DNA of 43,700 bases from Desulfovibrio sp. (GTDB lineage Bacteria; Desulfobacterota; Desulfovibrionia; Desulfovibrionales; Desulfovibrionaceae): the NCBI GenBank assembly GCA_017528345.1, contig JAFXOX010000029.1, forward strand, positions 1 through 43,700, given 5' to 3'. Below the pieces are notes generated by a model. The model was not told where the DNA came from and searched no databases. It was given only the letters and a program-made list of their open reading frames with translations. This document shows positions 37,451 through 43,700 of this stretch, piece after piece; the first letter of the stretch is position 1, and every line of letters starts with the position of its first letter. Made by a program: the position numbers and the translations under genes.

Positions 37451-37485
37451 TGTTCATCTCACCCCCTAACCAAAGGAGATGAACA
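37451..37485 (+). promoter_or_regulatory. Hairpin covering ribosome site and start of the 75-aa gene
   Basis: TGTTCATCTC (37451-37460) is perfectly complementary to GAGATGAACA (37476-37485). The 3' arm takes in the end of the AAAGGAG ribosome site and the first base of the ATG at 37485. Formation of this 10-bp stem would block initiation. Confidence 0.6.
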
Positions 37486-37712
37486 TGCGTGGGTATCCCC
37501 TTACTGATGAGGACCGCCGCTTCATTCTTGATTTTTCCGTCATGATCGGAGCTACCAGTGACGCTATCGAGAGCCTGCGTTTCCAGAAGACGAGTCCTGA
37601 CTATGCACGCGGGTATCTGGAGTGTCTTAGTAAAAATGGCGATGACAGGATGGTTCTCTTGGCCTACTTTCTTCTGTCACTGCTAACGGCGAAGGGTTCA
37701 GCAGCCGAGTAA
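37485..37712 (+). CDS. Small protein of unknown function (75 aa)
   Basis: The ATG at 37485 has AAAGGAG six bases upstream; an ATG at 37479 abuts the ribosome site and is less likely. The protein has an acidic start (LTDEDRRFILDF) and a hydrophobic helix near the end (MVLLAYFLLSLLTAKG). I do not recognise a family. It has its own ribosome site and terminator, and its start is inside a perfect hairpin, so expression is probably controlled at translation. It opens the accessory region carrying the chaperone-effector pair, 670 bases before it. Confidence 0.65.
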   Translation: MRGYPLTDEDRRFILDFSVMIGATSDAIESLRFQKTSPDYARGYLECLSKNGDDRMVLLAYFLLSLLTAKGSAAE

Positions 37713-37720
37713 ATAAGACA

Positions 37721-37752
37721 AAGGCGACTTTCACACGAAGGTCGCCTTTTTA
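37721..37752 (+). terminator. Intrinsic terminator of the 75-aa gene
   Basis: AAGGCGAC (37721-37728) and GTCGCCTT (37741-37748) pair perfectly, 12-nt loop, followed by T-rich sequence, nine bases past the stop. The following 258 bases to 38010 show no gene. Confidence 0.85.
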
Positions 37753-37983
37753 TTCAGGGCATCCCCGTCATCAGGTTCAGCCAGCAGAGAAAAAGACACG
37801 GATTGCTTATCCGCAGTATTCTCTGTAAAATAAGGGAAATCGAAACTTTTTGCCTACTCTTATAGCTTGGCAAGTGCATCGTCAGCCACATTTCCCGAAA
37901 ACGGCAGGTTAGCGTATTGTACAGACGTTGACTGCAAGAAAGCTCTAGCTCTACCCTTTTACGACAAAAACATTCTGGTCGTA

Positions 37984-38008
37984 CTGAAGTGAAAAGCCTA
38001 CACTTCAG
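37984..38008. repeat. Short inverted repeat before the transposase-like fragment
   Basis: CTGAAGTG (37984-37991) and CACTTCAG (38001-38008) are perfect arms around 9 bases, two bases ahead of the ATG at 38011. It could be a regulatory hairpin or a leftover of an insertion-sequence end. Confidence 0.35.
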
Positions 38009-38010
38009 GC

Positions 38011-38271
38011 ATGGAAAACTTCAAACGCTCTTTAGTCAAGCAAACCCTCTTTTTGCCCGAAAAGGTAGATAAGGTTCGGCATTGGCTCACGGAAAAGGCC
38101 GGCTCAACGCTTTCAGCATTTGCTTCCTTCGTCTGCAAACAGTTCGATTTTGAACGAGATCACCGGCTTCGACCTCGACGCCGATGCGGCTGCAGCGTTC
38201 ACCTACCAGGGACGGCAGGGGCGCTCCTATGTTTTCTCTCCGAAGAGAACGTGTGTCTTGTAAATGTGTAG
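38011..38271 (+). pseudogene. Fragment resembling the N-terminus of a DUF4338-type transposase
   Basis: The frame reads VKQTLFLPEKVDKVRHWL, then FASFVCKQFDFERDHRLRPRR, which recalls the start of DUF4338 proteins (transposase-like, also in DruA), where a V-C-x-x-F-x-W/F element is followed by a G-R-P segment. After about residue 58 the sequence becomes low-sense, and the +1 frame from ~38085 reads more like protein (GFDLDADAAAAFTYQG) up to a TAA near 38262. Full-length family members are several times longer. I read this as a truncated, frameshifted remnant; the family recall is from memory and tentative. Confidence 0.45.
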
Positions 38272-38380
38272 CTGGCCGAGCTGGAGGGGGCTGTAAGAAG
38301 TACTGCAGTGCGGCACACCCTGGGCGCACAGTGCCGAAATACAAGCAATGCGCATGAGCGCAAGATATAGAGGAGTCGGT

Positions 38381-38788
38381 ATGCGTTTTTCCAATGTTTT
38401 CAGTGAATTTACTGAAAAATGCGGCCTCGGAGCGCCTGTTCAGGCGGATGGCGAAAAAACCCTGTTGTTTGACGGCATCCATGTCGTGACCTTTCAGTGC
38501 AACAAGGAAGACCATTCCGTCATCCTGTCGAGCGAAATCTGTGATGCAGCCCAACTTGCAGAAGACGAATGGGAAATGCTCCTGGAAGCCTCCCTGTTGG
38601 GCGCCCAGACAGGTGGAGCAGCCTTCGCTGTCTCACGCAAGCTGGGCAAGGTCGTTCTCTGGAAGAGGCATGACGACGCATTCGAGGACGTGGTAGCCCT
38701 TGAAAAGGCCGTAAACACTTTCCTTGCGGCGGTTATCACCTGGAGTGGAAGGTTGGCTTCCAGCTCAAACATTCAGGTGTACGCCTGA
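38381..38788 (+). CDS. CesT-like type III secretion chaperone
   Basis: 135 aa from ATG 38381 with GAGGAG just upstream. The protein is small and acidic and follows the class I chaperone pattern: an N-terminal helix (FSNVFSEFTEKCGLGAP), a strand ending LLFDGIHVVTFQ, a second strand HSVILSSEIC, a helix with LLEASLLGAQTGGAAFAV, a strand KVVLWKRH, and a C-terminal helix. CesT/SycH-type chaperones dimerise and bind the N-terminal 50-100 residues of one effector, and are encoded directly upstream of it. Here a 1247-aa gene starts 24 bases downstream. The fold call rests on pattern, not on a search. Confidence 0.65.
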   Translation: MRFSNVFSEFTEKCGLGAPVQADGEKTLLFDGIHVVTFQCNKEDHSVILSSEICDAAQLAEDEWEMLLEASLLGAQTGGAAFAVSRKLGKVVLWKRHDDAFEDVVALEKAVNTFLAAVITWSGRLASSSNIQVYA

Positions 38789-38812
38789 AAGAAACAACGA
38801 TAAGAAAATACT

Positions 38813-41800
38813 ATGAGCCAGCTATCGAACATACAACCTGACCGGATCGTCCAACAGGAACTTTTGAGCCGTGGCATCGACGCCAAGACTGGCGTCTTCG
38901 GCGAGCACAAGGTGCAGTTCGGTACGGGACTGCCCATCAGTCTGGACAAGATAACGGTACCGTCCCTGCCATACGCCGGTTTTTTTAAAGCGACTAAGAT
39001 TGCCAGAGGAAAAGAAGGCATAGTGCGGTCCTCAGTCGATTTGCTTATGCAGCTGACTGTGCCTAGCAACAAGCTTGACGCAGGCAAAATTCTCAGCCTT
39101 TTAAAGGCGGGTCAGACACATTTTGAACGTCTGAATGCCCTCGGCCAGCTTACGCAGGCGCAGAAGGACGACTCCATGTGGATGTTCACCAAGTCGGTTG
39201 AGAACCTCTCCAATGCCGATTTGGCCGCTGTGTATCAGAGCTTTACCTCGGCCGAGATAGATCTGTTGCAGACGGCCTTGCAGCGGGAGGGGCAAATCAA
39301 TCCCGATGCCAGCGACGCACGCATGGCCGCCTCTCGTCTTTTCGATTTACAGGCGCTGGTTCTCAAGGAGGTCAGCAACCGATCCGCCGTGGGCCTTTTG
39401 GAAGACCTCAAGGCCAATAATCCCAACGATGAGGAGCTGAAGCACATAGCGCAGACCAAAAGCCTGTCCGAACAGTGGGGCACTGTGGATAACGGTCCAC
39501 GCATTGCGCAGGGTGGCCCAAGCGATTTGGAAGGCCTCTTCAACGTCGCGATGGACAAGAATGATTGGGATAACATCCTCAAGGAGGATGCAGCCAACGA
39601 GGACCCTGCGCCAAGCATCTCCCAACCCAAACATGACATTTCCGCCGCCAATCTGCTGACCCTGGTGGAAGTGGCAGCGCAAAGCTCAACCGTACGTGAA
39701 AAGACTGCCGTGGCGCAGGCTGCAAAGCTTGATCGGCGGAACCTGCAAGGTGTTTCCGTCAAGGAAATGGCTGATATTATGCGTCAGTCGGAGCTGACCT
39801 ACAATCTGATGCCCGAAGTGCTGGTAAAGCACATCCTCACGAATCCTGACAAGCCCATCAGCAACATCTTTCACCTGGCTGAGCAGGGTCTGAAGCCCAA
39901 GGGCGACGCCTACCTTGCCCAGCGAGACGCTGCGGAAAAGACGCTTTTTCCCGAGCTCAAGGGGCACGCCCCCAGGCCTGACGAGCGTCCCGTGTACGGC
40001 GCCCTGAACATTGGGAAGCGTCCCATAGGTGCGGTGCGTGATGATGTCTACGGCAGCGCGGCCATCGTGTTCAAGCCTTCTGTGGCAAAGCGCGCCACCT
40101 ACATCGCTGATGACACCTTTTTCTCGCCGCCCTACCGCATCACCGAGGAGCGCAAGCAAAACTTTTACAGCCTCATGGGTGACGCGAACCTGCCGCAAAG
40201 CCTCGTGACGGTCCTCAGGAACCCCGAGTCCAACGAACGCAAGGAATTGGAGCAGTATTTCGATGCCTTGGCTGTGGATCCCATCGGCACCATAGGCAAT
40301 TTCAACAAGCTGACCAACGGCATTGGGCGTTACCTGGAGCAGAACGAGAACGACAAAAATTTTTTTATCGCGCTCATGATCCAGTGCTTTGCGGACAAGG
40401 ACGCCACGCGTACCAAGATGGCCACCTACGACAACCTTGAATCCCTGATCACAAATATGGGAGACTTCAACGGCAACGCGCTTGCCAACGCCGCCATGCA
40501 AAAGCGGGTAGGCGGAGATTCAGGCGTCAAGCTCGTGGGCGCACAGTACATCGAGGCACAGATACAGGGACCCGTTGTGCCCAGCCGGGACATCGCCGAA
40601 ATACGCATCAGCATAAACGATTTGCCACAAGACATGGACCCGGTTCAGGCCCGGCAACTCCTGGAAAATTTCGGCAGGAAAAACAACATCAAGATTACTA
40701 TTTTTGAAGACTACAATGCGGGAATGGCTTCCACAGCAGAGTATAGCATCCTTGTCGCAGAGGAGACATTCAATGCGCAGCATATGGACAGGCAGGCCGT
40801 AGAGCAATTGACGCAGGACTACCTGGACAATTTCGATAGCTACATGCAGCAGAATATGAAGATGAGTCCTGAAATGCGGGATCTGCCCCCGGATACCCTG
40901 CACCTGCAGGGAGAGGCGCTCAGGCTGGCCAAGGACAAGTTCCTGAACAACCTGCACAGGCTCATGTCGCAGCCGCGCATTGGCAACAATCCAGAACGCA
41001 TAGTCGGACAATCGTTTGCATTGGCCATGGTCGATATGGATCTGTTCACGAGGACTACGATTTTGCATAAGCATCTCGCAAATCTTCCCTTCGCGGGCGA
41101 TACACAGAAGGCCGCTTTCGTCGAATGGATTTCCAGCTCCACATCGCTGCAGAACATAGAGGCCGTCCTTGCCGTGCACAAACAAGCCACGGCGCAGGCT
41201 GCGCTGTTTAGAGAGATCGCCGACGCCAATCCGCCCATGCCGCCTGAGGAGATAGTGCGGCGCATGGACGCCATCACACGAGAGACCCAGTCCACCCTCG
41301 ACACAGCCAGCAAGAGCAGGAACGTTCGGCAGCGTATCAACCCGGAAGTTCTGGCCAGTAACACTGCTTACGTCACTCGGCTCATGCTGCAGAACGGCGA
41401 GCCGCAGTTGAATGCCATTGCCCTGCAGTCAGTCTTCGATGTTTTGAACAGCAAGGAAGTGCGCGACGTAACCGGACAGCTCACCATGGTAGCGACCAAT
41501 CCGGAAATCGCCAAAACGGAGGACGCCCGCCGCCTTATGATCCTTGCGAGCAGCATGGAGCAGTCCGTAGGAAATATTGCGACCTACCTCAACAGGGAGT
41601 ATGTGCCATCCACCTTGCAGAATATCTCCTTGCTGCCCCAGAATCTGCGTATAGTCATTAAGGAAATCGCCCCGCAGGCGGGCGCGACGATGGACGAGCT
41701 GTGTCCGGCGTATGTGCCTTTCCCAAAGCCCGCGCACCCCGAGGCCATGCCGACGAAGGAACCCCAACGCCGCAATTTCCTCGTGAAGACGCTGGATACC

Positions 41801-42556
41801 TATATGGCGAAAGAAAAGAAAGGCGGTGACTTCACCCACGGCCGTGGGCACATCACCCGCGCCTACATCTTTTCCAACGCCATGTGCAACATCCTTGAAG
41901 AACAGGGCGTTGACGTGGACCGCAACGCCGTTCTTTGCGGCATCACCGGCCATGACCTCGGCCGTCTGCGCCAGGGTGAGGACGAGTGGGAGGAGCAAAG
42001 CGCCCAACTCACCACGCAGGCTATGCAGAAAGAATTCGGGCAGGATTCCATGGGCGAGGACTACGAAACTGCTGTGGGCAACTGCATTCTGCGCGGCAAG
42101 ACGGAAACCGTGGAGGCCATGGTGCTCAAGAGCGCGGACTCCCTTGACATCGGGCGCACGGTTGAATTCGATGAGCAGTATTTCCCCTTCCTTGGCGACA
42201 AGAACCCCAACAAGGTCGACGCCAATGAGCCTGACAAGTACACCGTGTCTTCTCCGAAAGTGAATGAGCTGCGCAGACAGCTTATGAAGGAAGCCAAGAT
42301 TCTGGAGCTGATTACCGATCCCTCCACCAAGTACAGGGATGCCAGGATCCATCTCATGACACAATTCTCTCAGGGCTCGATACACGAGCAGCACTTCTTC
42401 TATGATCAGTACCAGCAGATCATGCAGGACATTCAGACTGAATACAAAGACGGCTGGGAGTTGAACTCCGATGCTTTCGTGCAGAAGATGGAGGATATCG
42501 TGCTGAACAACGCCGACCTCTTCCCCGTGCTTTCCAAGTACTACAGGAAGAATTAA
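38813..42556 (+). CDS. Large candidate effector with DUF3626-like region and HD domain
   Basis: 1247 aa, no signal peptide, no membrane helix, largely helical. Three parts can be seen. The N-terminal ~100 residues are low in Cys and fit a secretion/chaperone-binding segment. Residues ~391-600 resemble DUF3626: RPVYGALN (392-399), YGSAAIVFKPSVAKRATY (413-430), and YIEAQIQGPV from 579. Residues ~1005-1135 carry an HD phosphohydrolase pattern: H1013 in GRGHITRAY, H1047-D1048 in GITGHDLGR, D1109 in KSADSLDIGR. HD proteins cleave phosphoesters, often of nucleotides. AGG Arg codons are frequent, unlike the core genes. The ribosome site is weak, so coupling to the chaperone gene is likely. Secretion is inferred from context only. 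Confidence 0.8.
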   Translation: MSQLSNIQPDRIVQQELLSRGIDAKTGVFGEHKVQFGTGLPISLDKITVPSLPYAGFFKATKIARGKEGIVRSSVDLLMQLTVPSNKLDAGKILSLLKAGQTHFERLNALGQLTQAQKDDSMWMFTKSVENLSNADLAAVYQSFTSAEIDLLQTALQREGQINPDASDARMAASRLFDLQALVLKEVSNRSAVGLLEDLKANNPNDEELKHIAQTKSLSEQWGTVDNGPRIAQGGPSDLEGLFNVAMDKNDWDNILKEDAANEDPAPSISQPKHDISAANLLTLVEVAAQSSTVREKTAVAQAAKLDRRNLQGVSVKEMADIMRQSELTYNLMPEVLVKHILTNPDKPISNIFHLAEQGLKPKGDAYLAQRDAAEKTLFPELKGHAPRPDERPVYGALNIGKRPIGAVRDDVYGSAAIVFKPSVAKRATYIADDTFFSPPYRITEERKQNFYSLMGDANLPQSLVTVLRNPESNERKELEQYFDALAVDPIGTIGNFNKLTNGIGRYLEQNENDKNFFIALMIQCFADKDATRTKMATYDNLESLITNMGDFNGNALANAAMQKRVGGDSGVKLVGAQYIEAQIQGPVVPSRDIAEIRISINDLPQDMDPVQARQLLENFGRKNNIKITIFEDYNAGMASTAEYSILVAEETFNAQHMDRQAVEQLTQDYLDNFDSYMQQNMKMSPEMRDLPPDTLHLQGEALRLAKDKFLNNLHRLMSQPRIGNNPERIVGQSFALAMVDMDLFTRTTILHKHLANLPFAGDTQKAAFVEWISSSTSLQNIEAVLAVHKQATAQAALFREIADANPPMPPEEIVRRMDAITRETQSTLDTASKSRNVRQRINPEVLASNTAYVTRLMLQNGEPQLNAIALQSVFDVLNSKEVRDVTGQLTMVATNPEIAKTEDARRLMILASSMEQSVGNIATYLNREYVPSTLQNISLLPQNLRIVIKEIAPQAGATMDELCPAYVPFPKPAHPEAMPTKEPQRRNFLVKTLDTYMAKEKKGGDFTHGRGHITRAYIFSNAMCNILEEQGVDVDRNAVLCGITGHDLGRLRQGEDEWEEQSAQLTTQAMQKEFGQDSMGEDYETAVGNCILRGKTETVEAMVLKSADSLDIGRTVEFDEQYFPFLGDKNPNKVDANEPDKYTVSSPKVNELRRQLMKEAKILELITDPSTKYRDARIHLMTQFSQGSIHEQHFFYDQYQQIMQDIQTEYKDGWELNSDAFVQKMEDIVLNNADLFPVLSKYYRKN

Positions 42557-42567
42557 GAAAAGAACAG

Positions 42568-42736
42568 ATGAGCATGGTTCTCCGCATCATTGTCTTCTGC
42601 GCGATCCTGTTCTTGATTTGCCAGGCGGGAAAGCATAGTGCGCGCTCTGACCGTACTGACAGACAACGTGCTGGCCGGCCATGCCACCAATGTGCGTCAG
42701 ATACAGCAGGGCATGAACGACGCCACGAAAATGTAG
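42568..42736 (+). pseudogene. Short membrane-segment ORF with a likely frameshift
   Basis: From ATG 42568 the frame encodes a hydrophobic helix (VLRIIVFCAILFLICQAG) and then turns into low-sense sequence. A different frame from about 42640 reads RALTVLTDNVLAGHATNVR and on to DATKM with a TAG at 42734-42736, which looks like a natural helical C-terminus. One frameshift would join them into a ~55-residue membrane-anchored protein. Family unknown. It starts 11 bases after the large effector gene and could be its third operon member, now broken. Confidence 0.4.
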
Positions 42737-42836
42737 GCGGGCACCGCTTTGCCGAGCGCCTCTGCCCCCTTCGTTCAGCCGGGACGGAAAAGGCGGAAGC
42801 GGGCATGCGCATGACAGTAATTGCTCCGTAACGGGA

Positions 42837-42870
42837 AAAGAGGCGGCAGCCTTCGGGCCGCCGCCTCTTT
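42837..42870 (+). terminator. Intrinsic terminator closing the effector operon
   Basis: GAGGCGGC (42840-42847) and GCCGCCTC (42860-42867) with flanking AAA/TTT give an 11-bp perfect stem and a 12-nt loop. It is the first strong terminator after the effector gene, 280 bases past its stop. Confidence 0.8.
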
Positions 42871-43062
42871 CAATTCATATCCTGTTCACGCCCGCGGAGT
42901 CATGGAACAGGCACCGCGGCATATTTCAATCCAATTCGGCCACACCGTTGCGGCGGAGTGTGAAGGTAGAGAATGCTGATGTTCTATTTTCCCTGAAAGC
43001 TTACGCCAGCTCTTTGTCAGCCTCTCTCCCATTCCTCCCTCACCGATAATGAAAAGTTAGCC

Positions 43063-43395
43063 GACGAATTGTCACAATTGTTCGGGCACCGTCATATCCC
43101 AACGACTTCCATATCCGAAGACGTGCGCATGCGCACCGTTTCGTCCTATTCTCTATCCAAGACCTTTAACCTTGTAGGGCTTATCAGCAACCGGCTGATA
43201 TTCAACAGGCGGCTGCGTAATCAGATTAGCCACTATGAAGTCCTGTGACACTACAATGACATGAACGTGCTGTTCGGCGTCATATGGAGGGATGGATGGC
43301 AAGTTCATATCCCGTATGGCATACGCATGGCTCTGGGATTGCCGACGGACAGGCTTAAAGAAGCGTTGGAGCAATTGAAGCGTCATGTTTTATAA
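43063..43395 (+). pseudogene. Remnant of a MalY/PatB-type aminotransferase
   Basis: One frame reads DELSQLFGHRHIPTTSIS, then VSSYSLSKTFNLVGL, matching the PLP-Lys segment (SKTFNLAGL) and the preceding DEIH...GHKHIP of cystathionine beta-lyase/MalY proteins. A TGA at 43246-43248 interrupts it, and the same frame then reads NDMNVLFG...GIRMALGLPTDRLKEALEQL to TAA 43393-43395, matching the family's last ~40 residues. The N-terminal two thirds and about 100 residues between the two blocks are missing, so this is a decayed gene. The 190 bases from 42871 to 43062 hold nothing I can assign. Confidence 0.75.
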
Positions 43396-43404
43396 GGTGT
43401 TTCC

Positions 43405-43554
43405 ATGCACCACACGCAGCATTATGATTCACCCCTCGGTGGCATCACTCTGGCCAGTGATGGCAAGGCGCTCATCGGTCTTTGGTTTGACGGGCAGAAA
43501 TATTTTGCCGATGCACTCGCCCATAGCCACGACGTAAGCTCCCTCCCCCCTTAG
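43405..43554 (+). pseudogene. Truncated Ogt-type O6-alkylguanine-DNA alkyltransferase
   Basis: ATG 43405 opens a 49-codon frame: YDSPLGGITLASDG, then LIGLWFDGQKYFA, which is the normal N-terminus of Ogt/AdaB repair proteins. A TAG at 43552-43554 ends it before the catalytic PCHR domain, which should lie ~100 residues further on; intact members are about 160-170 aa. The missing acceptor Cys means it cannot work. It starts nine bases after the aminotransferase remnant. Confidence 0.7.
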
Positions 43555-43700
43555 TCCGTGAGCTAATAATCAACGAAAGTATAATCGGAATCTCGTAAAT
43601 ATTGTTAATCATTGACTTTTTTCGCCGGGTCCTTCCGACCGTTTTTTTCACCCGACTTTCAGCTTTTTCGAAATCTTATAATTTTGGCTATTACGACTAT
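43555..43700. other. A/T-rich stretch at the window end
   Basis: The last 146 bases are clearly richer in A and T than the flanking genes and hold no frame of note. No further Ogt coding can be followed. It may be the promoter region of a gene beyond the window or more decayed sequence. Confidence 0.4.

Noticed and set aside
41429..42394. 321-codon minus-strand ORF opposite the effector C-terminus
   Set aside because: It lies antisense to the HD domain, whose conserved residues show the plus strand is coding.
43621..43640. Possible attachment-site copy of the tRNA-Arg 3' end
   Set aside because: Only eight bases (TCGCCGGG) match the tRNA end, which is expected by chance in this length.

Overview
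The window looks like part of the chromosome of a motile, anaerobic member of the Desulfovibrionaceae (Desulfovibrio/Bilophila/Lawsonia-like). The strongest clue is a transmembrane redox module at 23.7-26.3 kb: a multihaem cytochrome c, a NarI-like b-type membrane subunit of 226 aa and a HmcF/TmcB/DsrK-type CCG iron-sulfur protein of 461 aa, followed by an Rrf2 regulator. This arrangement is known from the Hmc/Tmc complexes of sulfate reducers. Two TauE/SafE permeases, ThyX in place of ThyA, a long-form HisG and CobQ fit the same group. The assignment is inference; the species is not identified.

Layout. 1-8 kb, mostly minus strand: end of an unknown gene, ribF, a DEAD-box helicase, a small unknown protein, a TauE/SafE permease with a membrane partner, a YkgJ-like cysteine-cluster protein, hisG and hisI. 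8-16 kb: tyrS, an HPt-like protein, an amidohydrolase plus a second TauE permease (minus), then a plus-strand pyrimidine operon pyrB-pyrC-memo with a terminator-like hairpin just ahead of pyrB. 16-23 kb: a PBP5-type carboxypeptidase with a very basic tail, a zinc-ribbon protein, an RND efflux pair without an outer-membrane partner, and thyX. 23.7-30 kb: the redox module, rrf2, an APS kinase, and a minus-strand glycosyltransferase/aminotransferase pair. 30-37 kb: cheW, cobQ, motA-motB, tRNA-Arg(CCG) and a large chemoreceptor. cheW and the chemoreceptor each have a good match to a sigma-28 (FliA) flagellar promoter, which ties the chemotaxis genes into one regulon.

37.4-43.7 kb is different: accessory and partly decayed. 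It holds a 75-aa protein of unknown function whose start region sits in a perfect hairpin, a fragment resembling the N-terminus of a DUF4338-type transposase, then a two-gene unit that is the most interesting item here: a 135-aa CesT-like (type III secretion) chaperone followed 24 nt later by a 1247-aa protein. The large protein has a DUF3626-like central region and a C-terminal HD phosphohydrolase-type domain (H1013, H1047-D1048, D1109). Its gene is rich in AGG arginine codons, unlike the core genes, which suggests horizontal origin. I read this pair as a candidate undescribed secreted effector with its dedicated chaperone; no secretion apparatus is in the window. The end of the window carries remnants of a MalY/PatB aminotransferase and of an Ogt-type DNA methyltransferase, showing gene decay next to the islet.

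Most intergenic gaps between convergent genes are filled by intrinsic terminators, several of them perfect inverted repeats that can work in both directions.
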